From positions 124,001-188,000 of the forward strand of contig JASANG010001737.1 of the NCBI GenBank assembly GCA_030248215.1: DNA of 64,000 nucleotides. The letters run 5' to 3'. Within the stretch, counting starts at the first letter, position 1, and every line of letters starts with the position of its first letter. Below the pieces are notes generated by a model. That model did no database searches, was not told the origin of the DNA, and saw nothing but the letters and a program-made list of their open reading frames with translations. This document shows positions 1-12,200 of this stretch, one piece after another. Both the position numbers and the translations under genes were made by a program. Source of the stretch: Enoplolaimus lenunculus (taxonomy: Eukaryota > Nematoda > Enoplea > Enoplida > Thoracostomopsidae).

Positions 1-587
1 CGATCACAAAATCCACCAACGAACGTTCGATATTTTAGGACGGCGCCAGACCAGTTATTTGACCGTATCTCGTTAACCAGACGTCTGATTATGGAAAGTT
101 TAACACCATTCGACTCAGCTTCGGAAGCCCTGTGCAATAGTATATAATGTGTCTAACTTGTTGACAAATTTTTTTGGGCCTCAAACGAGAACCATGACCT
201 TAAAATCTAATTTTTTAAAAATTCCAGTTTGGCCGTGGAATGATCATGGGTGACATGAGAAGCCCAAATATGCAGTAAATTTCAAAATACAACCATTTTT
301 GAGCAAACACGCACGGGCTGAGGAAGAATAAAGGAAAAGATCCTTTACAGAGTGGGATGTGGGAAAATTTTTCTTACCCGACCACCGGTTTACCCAGGCA
401 AATAATTCTTATTCCCACGGGTTCACCCACGCAAAAAGCGCTAAAAGATTTACCGACAACACGCCTTTTACCCGCGCCTGAAGTTAAACCAGTATGTTAA
501 ATGTCGCTGGTGATTTGCACTTTGATAAAGTTTTGCGTATAATAGCTCTAATGAATTATACAAATGAAAGCTTACTAGAAACCAGGG
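1..587. other. repeat-derived, no gene seen
   Basis: Contains an ACCATTCGACTCAGCT segment (104-119) shared with 13738-13753, and a stretch near 165-310 that loosely resembles parts of 9940-10100 and 31395-31530. Near 340-480 is an ACCCGCGG/CACGGG-like patch recalling 8090-8130. Nothing coding. Confidence 0.4.
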
Positions 588-850
588 TTCCAACGGAATT
601 ACGATTCCGGCTAAAATTGTGAAAATATTTGGATTCCGATTCCGACAAGCTTCTTTTCCGATACTGGAATTTCCGATTTTTCGGTTATGAGTTCTTAAGC
701 TGATTGAACTTAAAATTTTGCCTATTTTTTCGTTTGTTTGCAAATCTGTTTGTTCTGGTTACTAAGTATTCTCAGTAGCAGAGTAAATTACTTCGCTGAT
801 TGTCAAAATGTGACTGCAATTGAAAGCTTTAAGCTCTGCCTGCACAGTCA
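588..850 (+). repeat. E-family repeat copy (GGAATTCCGATTCC-rich)
   Basis: Shares a long stretch with 30022-30290, from TTCCAACGGAATT through TTTTTCGGTTATGAGTT and GCTGATTGTCAAAATGT. Both contain degenerate GATTCCGATTCC runs. No coding capacity; it looks like a non-autonomous element. Confidence 0.6.
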
Positions 851-1654
851 GGCAACAGGCGAGGCTGCGAGGGTGCCAGGAATGTAAGAGCAATGTAAAA
901 TAAAAATGGCACGCAAGATTGCGAGCGGCTCCTGTCTACTTTTAAGCGTTTTGTCTTCGATCACAAAAAGGTTGGGGCGAGGAACCGCAATTAAATTAAA
1001 AAGATATATAGAATTGTTTTTTTTTGAAATTTTGAAATGAGTTACTCAAATTGTCTGGGTGCGCATGTGATGGTTTCAGTAATGTACGGCCAGTACGGTT
1101 GCATTGCGTTTCATGTCAATTGTTTACATTCTCGATTTCATACAGCAATAAACGGCGGTTATTATATTGTTTAGTGTCTGTGTGAATTTCAAAGTATCAT
1201 GTATTTAGTTGTTGTAGATTTATTAAATTTAAAATTTACATTTGATTTTGTTGTTTAGAAATGATCTTTGTATTGTATATTTGCCAGCCAGCCAGCCAGT
1301 ATACCTTGATATATGTAAAGGTTGGAATTAAAGCTTTGGGTAGTCGGAGTTGAATTTAGAACTGTTGATTACCCAAAAAGATTCGGAATAATTTGTAATC
1401 AGTTGAGAACAGTGTTATATCGTGTTTCGAAAACATAAATAGTACAGCAGAACGTTTGAGTGTCAATATTGTGTCTTCTGAATATCTGTTTCTCCAGCTG
1501 TAATAACGTTGATTTGGCATCGTGATCGTGACCTGAGTACTTTTATTTTTGTGAAATCAATACATGTCAGGCAGGATTCAACAGGATATCTGGTTCCTGC
1601 AAAAAGCGACATCCGGCTCCGGCAATTTAACTTGCTGGATGTTTTTTAAAAATA
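851..1654. other. intergenic, nothing recognised
   Basis: AT-rich sequence without long frames, apart from a short CCAG run (1286-1301). No feature supported. Confidence 0.4.
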
Positions 1655-2292
1655 TATGTATTGAGCGAAGCTCGAACCCACGTAAGCAGTTAAGCTAATA
1701 TGCAAATTAGTTATTAGCTAACTATTCATGTATTGGTTTTGGAGGTTGGTAAACAATTTATTCAGATTCCTCGAACTTAAAAACCCGTCAGTAATCCTAA
1801 TAATTTGAGAAATAATTTAAAAAGCCATTATTTAGGCGTATCAATTAAGCAAATATGCAAATTAGCTACTAGATAACTATTCGATAATCGGTTTTGAAGG
1901 TTTGTAGACAATTTAATCAGATTCCTCGCATCCAAAACCCCTTTAATGCTGAAATTAGGTTGCTTTTAACTGTAATAATTAGTGAAATAATGTAGATTGC
2001 TTCTAACTGTAATAATTAGTGAAATAATGTAGAAAGTCCTAATTTAGGCTTAATTAATTATGCAAATTAGCCTGTAGCTAATAAACGGCTTCAAATTTTT
2101 AAACCCCAATGCGAGGTTAACTCCCCAGGGTAATTGGCTTTCAAACAAAAAAGTTTATTGAGCGAAGCGAAACTCCGACCGAAGCTCGGAGTATCGCGAA
2201 GCGTTTTATGTTTTGTATTCTGGGGTCGAAAGGTGGATGTCCGTCTGTCCGTCCGAAAAGAATCTCAGGAACGGCTGAACCGATTTTGAAAT
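1655..2292. repeat. octamer-array element, copy 1
   Basis: Begins TATTGAGCGAAGCTCG. Tandem units of roughly 180 bases follow, carrying TATGCAAATTAG, then TTAGCTAACTATTC, GGTTTTGAAGGTTTG and CAGATTCCTCG. It ends with a second GAGCGAAGC block, repeated GTCCGTC steps and AACGGCTGAACCGATTT. The same modules occur at 10432-11747 and 19530-20725. Non-autonomous; superfamily not determined. Confidence 0.75.
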
Positions 2293-2426
2293 GCTAAGTC
2301 AGCATGCCAATGGACCACAGTTTTAACAAATCTTACGATAGGTTCAACTTTCAATTGTTTGCCGAATATTTTGTTGAATGTAGGTTTTGGTTTAAAAACA
2401 TATTACTAACTGGTGATAAATGCTAT

Positions 2427-2513
2427 TATATATATGTATATATATGTATATATATATATGTATATATGTGTGTATATATGTGTATGTATATATATGTACG
2501 TATATATAGTGCT
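2427..2513. repeat. (TA)n/(TG)n microsatellite
   Basis: Alternating purine-pyrimidine tract of TATATG and TGTGTA steps. The short frames across it are low-complexity shadows. Confidence 0.9.
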
Positions 2514-2869
2514 TTTTGAAAAAATATACACGCCACGGAGTCGACACGTTATGATGCGACTCTCATGCTTATGCTGCTGCTGTTTTGATTTTTCGTTTAG
2601 TTGTTTTCGGTGAAGTTTACGCTGAATTTGTTTTGTTCAAATTCAATAAGCTGTTTTAATGGCTGGATTTGTATTGGCTGGAAACAGGTTACGCCAGAGA
2701 CGCTAAGTTTAAAATTTATTTGAACCGCATCACTGTCTACGTTTTGTTACAATAACATAGCACACATATGGATCATAAACTGCGCATTGATATTAGTTTG
2801 TCTGGAAGGAAGCTATGATGGATTTTGCTTCGACACTCCTGTCACAGGGGATGTGATGAGACTTTTGTG

Positions 2870-2986
2870 TCGCTTAAGGAGGATTGGATAGAAATTCCGA
2901 TTCCGGGTTGATTGTGCAATCGGAATCGGAAGTCGGTTTGTATCGGAATTCTAATCGGAATCGAAATTCCGATTGCACCCTGTAGT
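2870..2986. repeat. E-family fragment ending TTGCACCCTG
   Basis: Degenerate GGAATCGGAATT copies ending in TTGCACCCTG, the terminal sequence also seen at 47797 and, in reverse complement, at 48924. Confidence 0.55.
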
Positions 2987-3007
2987 TCTCAAGACGTAGC
3001 CTCGACC

Positions 3008-3404
3008 CAGTGGCGGATCCAGGATCTCAAAATGGGGGGGGACAAAATTTCACAGGTAATAAATTTATTTTAGACCCATACTGTACTGACCGAAATAAGA
3101 GGTGGGGTCCCCATTTTGAGTCCCAATTAATAGGAGTCCGTATCCCTAATAAGAGTCCGTAAGCGGGTAGAGTCCTTAAACCCTTGTTAGAGTCCATAAA
3201 TGTCTATTATCCCTAATTGTAGCGCATAAATGACTCCAGGGCCAAATAAACGTGAGTTCGAAACTTTAAAGCGTGCTTATACTATTGTGTATAAAACAGA
3301 GAAATAAACAGCGTAGAACAGCAATTGACACGATATAATTTTTGTCGAGATGATGTTGGGGGGGGCACGGCCAGGGTGGCCCCTCCCCATGGATCCGGCC
3401 ATTG
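3008..3404. mobile_element. C-family miniature element with an inserted R-family piece
   Basis: Ends form inverted repeats: CAGTGGCGGATCCAGG at the left and GGATCCGGCCATTG at the right. A 160-base relative at 63185-63344 lacks the middle. The extra middle (from about 3080 to about 3290) is an R-family fragment with GACCGAAATAAGAGG, TAGGAGTCCG, AGAGTCC and TTGTAGCGCATAAATG. So one non-autonomous DNA element has inserted in another. Confidence 0.7.
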
Positions 3405-4067
3405 CTCGACTCAGACTTTGAAATATGACAGCATTTGTGGGGTGTCGGTGTAGATTGGTGTTTTTTGATTACAGTGTCTCGTGGGAAAGAGTGAGCATGT
3501 ACTTGATTACGGCTGCAAAAAAAGCGGAAAAATAAGAAAAACAACGCAATAGACTAATATAATATGATAGCTATAAACTTGCTGGGTTCGTCGTCCGTTC
3601 CTATACGACATTTACTAGCAGCAGCCGCTGCGTTTTAATGCCCGTGTGGCTTTGGCGAAATAGTTTGCCAGTTGTCTGGACAGTACATATAATATTAGTA
3701 GAAGATATAGCACCGTGATTGGTACTTTAAGATACGTTTTATATCGAAATGATGCATATACTTTACTGTTATATCTTACTATCGATTTATTTATCAATAT
3801 TTATATATGTACATTAGTAGTTGGTCGGTATCTTGTGTTTGTTGAATTTTACAAGGGTTTCTTGTGTGTAATTATGCAGGCTTTATGATATAACCAAAAT
3901 AGGGGTACGCTGGTTTGATGACGAGTGGATTAGGCATGCGCTGCTATCTATAAAGAGTTCCTACGAAACTGGGCTGATTTTTGGGTTATGGCGAAAAGTT
4001 AAGCTTGTTCACAACGTATACATACACATACACATATGTTATATGTATTATAAATAATTTATCAGGA

Positions 4068-4162
4068 TGCGACCGGATATTAATTTATCGGATACCGGCA
4101 CCGGATACGGATATTGAATTATTTGGCCGGAAGTGGAATCGGATAACCGGATATTGTATACG
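4068..4162. repeat. degenerate CCGGATAC-type repeat
   Basis: Multiple CGGATA/ACCGGA steps, similar in style to 10200-10370. No unit boundary is clear. Confidence 0.4.
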
Positions 4163-4394
4163 TACGTTAAAATAATTTATTTTTTTTGCTGTATTTTTAG
4201 CGTGCTTAAAGTTTTCGTCTGTTATATAAAGTTGATGATTTCTTTTAATGAAAAAAAAGCGTTTAACTCCCTGTTCGCTAATGCGATAAGTTCTGATAAT
4301 GCTCAAACAAACGCCAACACTGAATCACCTCCAGTGCTCGTATTCTAGAATGCGTATAACACATATTATTATCGGTCGGTGATACATTTTAACC

Positions 4395-4530
4395 TTTGAA
4401 CCAGCAAATCGTATTAGGTTCAATCTACTTATGTGCCAATTTTGAGACTCACAACCGTAGGAGTTTGTCCGTTTGAAAAAACCTATCGCTAACTAGTGAT
4501 TGATTGCTATACGCATTTGAAAATACGCCT
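4395..4530. repeat. G-family dispersed repeat
   Basis: Carries TATCGCTAACTAGTGATTG and CGCATTTGAAAATA. Relatives with CTGGTGATAGGTGC and TGCATTTGAGAATA occur near 39790, 47180, 47340, 49370, 49520, 51710 and 52270. An old interspersed family without coding capacity. Confidence 0.5.
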
Positions 4531-4945
4531 GATTATAGATATCTGTCCGGAATTCCAATTGTTTCAACGATATACGTGTCATTGATTTTAGAGCATCGTT
4601 TGAAAATTTAATTTTAAAAAATATTTTCCTTGACAAATGGTACTTACACAAATTTTAGTGTCGGTATAATTTGTATTTACGCTGTGACGCTACTGATTTT
4701 TGAGGTATTTTTATATGAAATTTGTAATCCAGGTATGCGTGTATTTCCAATTAAAATAGCGTTTACAGATGACTAAATTTGAACAGTTCAGGAAGTTTCG
4801 TCCAGCTGAAATTGGATACTCATGGGACCTCCTTAATATAGAACTAAACTTATTACTTTCTGTATTATAACCATGGATCACATATGGCATTCATTTGTTT
4901 TTGTTTAAAAAGTTAAGTATCTGGTTAACTCGCCGACTTAAGTAA

Positions 4946-5066
4946 TTACTTAACCCTTTCTCACATGAATATTTTCTATTTCCCCTGAGACCTACTTTTA
5001 TGCTAGGATTTGAACTCCAGTGGCTGGAGTGGGAGGCGTATACCATCACCACTCAGCTTGTGTATT
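4946..5066 (-). repeat. S-family fragment with tRNA-Gly-like segment
   Basis: Read on the minus strand it has CTGAGTGGTG.TGGTATACGCC (A-box-like), CCTCCCAC (anticodon-loop-like) and GAGTTCAAATCC (B-box-like), then CATAAAAGTAGG and TGTGAGAAAGGGTTAA. This matches the right half of the full copy at 56577-56846. Confidence 0.55.
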
Positions 5067-5766
5067 CATATAAAACGGTGGTCAGTAGTGACCCTATTTA
5101 GAGATTTGCGGTTCCGGAGCGAAAATTATTTTCGATTAAACTTAGCTTCGAAATTTAGTAACCTAAAAGCTGGTAGTACCTAGCTTGTTAAGTGTATACG
5201 CAGAATTTAGAAGTAATATGCGTTTGGCAGTATATAATTTAAAGTTTGTCTAACAAATTAAGACACTGAAAAAGCAAAAGCTTATGTCTGTTCATCTCCA
5301 ACGCACTTAAGTATGAGCAGATATTCTGAAAACTCAAAAACTATATATTTAAAACACAAAAAAAACTACGAAAAATAGCATAAGAAACAATTTACTTTGT
5401 AAATTTTAGTTTTTTCGGTGATGACCAAAAACGGTCCGAGACTCAGAGTTTTCATGCCCGGTCTCTGTACTCTGGTCTCTGTCTCGGTTGCGGTTTTCAA
5501 CCGAGACGGCCTATCCCTGGCGGTAGGAAGAAATATCGGCAACCCTGATATACATATATGTATATTGTATATAAAATATATTACCGACATGATCGAACCG
5601 TTCATCGTTTAGTCAGTAGTGGAATGAAAAAGACTTGCGTGCAAATCGAGCCATAAGCCATGAGAAATTGATAATTTGGGGGGTCTTCGATGAAGAGGGT
5701 ATACAGAAGACAGGCTGATAATCTGGAGGGGTTGAATTAACTGTGAAAAGTTATAATCAGAAAAGC
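5067..5766. other. intergenic, nothing recognised
   Basis: Short frames only. A CCGGTCTCTGTACTCTGGTC pyrimidine-rich patch near 5459 is unexplained. Confidence 0.35.
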
Positions 5767-6203
5767 ATGGAGGACATTGATGCCGCAATCCCCCTGGTTT
5801 GGCGTTTGGCACCCGTAATCTATGCTAAACATTCTTTGTGTCCATTGGGCGATCCAGAAATTTTTAAGAGGGCGGATGGGCACGAGAGGTATAATAGTGC
5901 ACAAAAACTCACGTGTGAAACGAAACGACCGAGAAGGTGAATATTATTTTAGTGCTTAATCTTAATATAAAATTTTAGTTTGGATCACAGTAAGGGCGCG
6001 TACTTATTAAGCCCGGATGACGCTCCATTGGATCCGGCAGTGTATGTGGCATCATGCATAGGTTTAGCAAACCACGTTTTAGTTTCAGTGCTGTTTCTGT
6101 ATACCCAGAGCCTACGGAAACTGGGTAAATGTTGTGTACATAGCTGTTTTTTCAATTTTTTAGTTTTGCGCGTATCTTTATGTTGGTTCACGGTTTGTTG
6201 TTG

Positions 6204-6248
<45 letters not shown>

Positions 6249-9200
6249 TATTATTATTATATTATTATTATTATTATTATTACTTTTTTGTTTAAGCGGT
6301 GTGTTGTTATTGGTTATTTTGAATTGTCACATTAAGCTTAACTACACATTTACTTAATAGGTGCATTTCTGACCGGAAGAGATAAGATTAGCTATTATAA
6401 TAATGACATTTTTGTATGTTTTTTTGGTTATTTTGGTAGTTGTTTAAAACAATATTTATGGCCAGGCCAGATCATTAACAACATATTGACGATGGATAGA
6501 CGCTAAGCTGGAGAGTTTTTAAGTGTGCAATCATTTGTGAAAAAACGAGAAAAAAGACACTTTTACACGCTTGTAAGCTGGTGTCTCGGTGTCGCTACCG
6601 GTCCCTCTTATATAGTTTTCGCCGCCCGCCCCCTTGAAGATTTTCGGTGTCAATAATTGTAACTGAGTCATGTGCTGAATTCTTGCAGGTTCGTTTTCGG
6701 CCCTGTATGCAATGGGTGGCCAGGGAGGTTCAGCCCCCCCTAGAAAATTTTTTGCCCCCCTAGAAGATTTTCAATCTTTCTTGTATGAATGCCCCTCTCG
6801 AAAAAGTTTTACCCCCTCCCTAGCAAGTTGAGCTGGCTACTGGCCTGTTCGGTCTACAATTTTGGCGGACCTTCAAAAACGTTGGGGTTGGCTGTGATTA
6901 TGAGCTTGCTGCCAGGGTGGGGTCTCCAGTTCACAACGATGAGTTTTTGATACCTACGTTTACGTGAAAGGTCGGGCTGGTAGCAGACGAAATATTATTT
7001 TGTTTACGTACTCATTCCTTTTGTATGTTTGTGGTTTGTATGTGTGTGGTGTTTGTTTTCGTGTGTAGTGTCTAGATGTTTTATCTTTTTTTGACTGTTG
7101 TTGTTGTTTGAAGTTTTGAACTGATATGCGTTGTTGTTACGAGCGATTTGCGACGGCGAACCCAGCGATGCTCAGCGGCATACGTTGATCGGTGGTTTTG
7201 TGAGTAGACGCCGTATCGGGTGGGTTGTCAGCCGAGCGGTATATACATAGAAATGTATTAGCCAATGGTTTAGGATTAGGTAATACTCTTTGCCGGCTAA
7301 GTTCAATCTTACGCTGGAGACTAAGATTATGCATGCATATGTAGAAGTGTACACGAGTCTTACAAAACTTTGATCTGCGTTCATTTTTTCAACAATTGCT
7401 CTCGCGCGGAATGAGCGTATATAAGTGCACATAAGTGAAAATTTCTCAAATTACCCAAGACGATAATTCTGGTTTAGCAGGTTCCGGTTCTGAATTCATT
7501 CATGATTACATACCTAAACTTGTACGGTTTTAGTTTGGTTACACTTGTCTGTACCCGCGAAAAATTCATTGACAGTTACTGACCTCGCCTGCCCTTATTT
7601 TTCCTTCTGCGTTCAATATAATTGTGTAATTTTACAGTGCATAGATCTGACTTACAATAACTCTTTATCACTAACTTTCAAAACGAACCATTGAGTGAAA
7701 AAATGTAACACCAGGCAATACTGCACATTGCACCTGCACCGTTAAAACTAAGTTGTTTGCAGTTGGGTGATCACTGAATCAAAACATTCTTGTCTGTACA
7801 AAATCGTTGCAGTTAAGAGACATAAATCACATTTCTTTACGGTTTCGTCACAATATCTCTTAAGACGTCTTTCAGAATGCTGTAAAAATATTGTTCCAAG
7901 CCAAGTAAAACAAACAACCTCTATAGAAACGCGAAGAATGTGAGCAAATGAAGTAACATATTGTTAGTGTCTTTCAAACAGCCACTTCTTCACTCATACG
8001 CTAAAAACAGTAAGAAAATTTAAGTTACGTACATTATCTGGTTTCAAGTCTCTCATGAAAATATTTTAGCCGAATAAAGAATCGCAAATTTTTACACGGG
8101 CGCCAAAATCTTCTTACGCGTTACCCGCGGGTAGTGTGCCGCTCTGGAAGATGCACAGAAAAGCAGATGATTGAACCGTTCAGTGTTTAGCTGCATGATG
8201 AAAAAATTGAATTAATTCACACTGAAAGTAGTTTGTTATTGTGGATGCTGAAGCAATTCATAACCTACCGATTTGAAAATTGTATTGATTAAACGCCTTC
8301 CTAAGTAGGGTCAATTACTTGCGGCATTCGGTTTGAGTCGGTGTTTGATGTTGTTTCTTGATCGCGCTCTGCTCTCTGGTGGTCGTTCTGTTGTTGTTTG
8401 TTTCTGTTTGCTTGTAGGCGAACACGCATTCGCTCGCGTTTTAGCTGGAATGGGATTTTGGTGCACATTTATAATTTATGTATTATGTATTGTCGATTTT
8501 TGTTGCACCAGTACGTGCCATGCTCAGTATGTGATTTGTTGGTCAATTTCGGTGCGAATGTTGTTGTTGTTGTTGTTGTTTTTGGCGATATATTTTTAGA
8601 TGTTTTCCTATTTTCAATTTGTTTTCCAAAAGCATATATGCGGTTAGACGATCGCGTTTAGGGTATGGAAATGTCATTAGCTCTGCGACCGTTGATAGGA
8701 ACTGTGGAAAGTTGCGCTAGGAACGGAATTCGGTATTAGGGCGTTACGGTTAATTTTGTTGTTGTTGTAAGAAAAGATAATTGAAAATGGAATATAGAAA
8801 TTAATGAAAAATATTGCTTTTAATTCAACTGAATTTATGGTTTGTTGTTAATTGTATTGTACGTTATATAAACTAGTATACGTGGTTGCAAAATGTACAA
8901 CCCTAAAACATGCCTCTCAAAGCTTTTTTATGCCTGAAAACTGTGAAGTACATTTTGTTTACATTTCAATTCATCTCATTGATTCTTTGCTACACCGTGT
9001 GTGTTGACTTTCAAAAGAATGCGTCCTAATTTGTGTGTATATACGTTGTCTCTTGTTCATATAGGAAGCATTCCGTACAATAGCTGAGACGCTGGGCAAA
9101 ATACGTGTGTGGCGTGTTCCAACTTTAATAATGTACGTTACGCATATCAACACAAATATATATCGCTCAAATGCTGTTAATTAATTCGTTACGGACCGCG

Positions 9201-12200
9201 AGTTTAGAGCGCACCATTTTGTTCTCGTTTGGAGCCATGGCGAGTCTTGCGTTAAAAAATTTTGCTCACTCGCCACCGTTATTAAATGAAGTTATAAACG
9301 CTCCAAATGAAATTCTTTTAATTACGCCTCCAGATTGCGGGCGGCCGGCCATGAATATTAAAGCATTCTACTATGGTATTGTTTGGTTTTCGATTGCACT
9401 CTGATAGGGTAGATATTGAACGAACGCTACTTTTCTGGGATAATTTGTGCTTTTATATTAAAGCTTTATAGTTTTCTTGTTGTTGTTGTTGTTATGTTAT
9501 TGTTGTTGTTTTTTTAACTATTTTAATGTCGTTTTGGACGAGTCGTTTGATGACAGATCATGGTGTGTTGTGCTTGTATTTTGACTGTGTTTTGAAACAG
9601 TAGGATTGGAATTGGGTTACCTTGATGTATAAATAGGTGCCTGTTACGATACGGTACACACACACAACTGAATTTGTTTTCGGTTCCAACACAATATTTA
9701 TATATAGTTGGGATTTGTTTCATTTTTGTTGTGTTTGTATTTATGTTAGATGTATTTTTGGTAGTTTTAGACCAATGTGGGTATAGCTTTACCTTCGTTT
9801 TTAGTTTTTTTAGAAAGACGAAGTATGTGGCAGTGCAGTCTGTGGGGTAGTGTTTCTTGTGAAAACTAAGGGGGTTAGCTTAGGGTCAGTAGGAAAATAA
9901 ACATGGTGGTGCTGGGACAACAAGTTTAAGTGTTTTCGGTTATCCTCCAGCCGGTGTTCGCCCAAAAATGGTCGGATCTAAAATTTTTTGGCATAATTGA
10001 GCTTGTTGTCATTATCATGACCTCTCGTGATTGTTTCACACTTAAATTTGAATTTTTAAAATATTCGATTTGGTCGCAGGTGCGCTAGAGTGACGTCACC
10101 AACGTGAATTAGATTAAACCTTGTCTACGTTGTATTTCACCAATTTGAACTATGTAAATGCAATATCGTTAAAAACAAAAACATACTAATCCGGCTCTCT
10201 GCCAGAGTGCGACTGGTTATTATTTTATCGGAAGCGGATGCGGATATTGAGTTTTTACAGGAACAGGAACCGGACACTCGGCGCCACAGCCGTAAATATC
10301 CGTTCACCGACTGGTAGGTCTAAACCAGATAGGGATATCAGTTATTACCAGATATTAAACCGGAACCGTATATCCAGAAGCACACTGCTGACTGCATATC
10401 ACAATATAAACCAGTCGTAGTGGGACTACATGTATTGAGCGAAGCTCGAACACACGTAAGCAGTTAAGCTAATATGCAAATTAGTTATTAGCAACTATTC
10501 ATGTATTGGTTTTGAAGGTTGGTAAACAATTTATTCAGATTCCTCGAACTTAAAAACCCTTCAATAACCCTAATAATTTGACAAATAATTTAAAAAGCCA
10601 TATTTAGGCTTTTCAATTAAGCAAATATGCCGATTAGCTATTAGCTAATTATTCGATAATCGGGTTCAAAGGTTTCTAGACAATTTGTTCAGATTTCTCG
10701 CACCCAAAAACCCATTATTGTTGAAATTAGATTGCTTGTAAACCCTAATAATTAGTGAAATATTACAAAAAGTCCTAATCTAGGCTTATAAACTATGCTA
10801 ATATGCAAATTATATATTAGCTAACTATTCAATTATCGGTTTTGAAGGTTTGTAAACAATTTATTCAGATTCCTTGTACCCAAAAACCTTCAGTAAACCC
10901 TAATAATTATTGAAACAATTTAAAAAGTCCTAGTTTGTCTTGTCAATTAAGCTAATATGCAAATTAGCTATTAGCTAACTATTGAATTATCGGTTTTGAG
11001 GGTTTGTAGACAATTTATTCATATTCTTCGCACCCAAAAACCCAGTATTGCTGAAATTAGATTGCTTGTAACCCTAATAATTAGTGAAATATTGTAAAAA
11101 TGCCTAATTTAGGCTTATAAACTATGCTAATATGCAAAGTATATATTAGCTAACTACTGAATTGTCGGTTTTCTTGTCAATTAAGCTAATATGCAAATTA
11201 GCTATTAGCTAACTATTGAATTATCGGTTTTGAGGGTTTGTAGACAATATATTCATATTCTTCGCACCCAAAAACCCAGTATTGCTGAAATGAGATTGCT
11301 TGTAACCCTAATAATTAGTGAAATATTGTAAAAATGCCCAATTTAGGCTTATAAACTATGCTAATATGCAAATTATATATTAGCTAACTACTGAGTTGTC
11401 GGTTTTGGAGGTTTGTAAACAGTCTACGCAGATTCCTCGCACCCAAAAACCCTTTAATACTGAAATTAGATTGTTTGTAACTGTAACAATTAGTGAAATA
11501 AGGTAGAAAGTACTAATTTAAGGTTTAATTTATAATGCAAATTAGCCTGTAGCTAATAAATGGCTTAAAATTTTCAAACCCCAATGCGAGGTTAACACCC
11601 CACGATAATTTGCTTTCAAACAAAAAAGTTTGTCAAAATCGGTTCAGCCGTTCCTAAGATTGTTTTCGGACGGACGGACATCCACCTTTCGACCCCAAAG
11701 TACAAAACATAAAACGCATCGCGAAACTCCAAGCTTCGCTCAACATGGGCTGTGCTGCGCTGAAACACCGGTCGTGTGACGTTCGGGCCCGGTGCGCCCT
11801 GAAAGGAGTGGCATACAGGGATTTCACAAGACATAAAAACGAGGTTTGTACATTTTTTCGGAGGTGTAAAAGGCTTTTGTACTGTTCCCCCACATTTAAG
11901 ATTTAATCGTAGGCTCAAGCTTAGACTTCAGTAGAGGTATACGTATTTTCCCGTAATTCAATAATCCTATTCATACGTCTGTAGGCGGAGTGGCCAAAAG
12001 CCGTCCAAAATTTGTTTTTGGGAGCTGAGCGCCCAGGTACCCGTCCAGCCAGCTGTATGCCTGTACACAGTTATAAGTATATATATTAAGGTAGGCTTAC
12101 ATACATATTAGATATCGTTTTCAGTCCCTTGCAGCATGTTGTGGCTGCTTGTGCTCTGCTGATTTTTATCCTTTTTTGAAAACCGACTACTTTAAGTATT

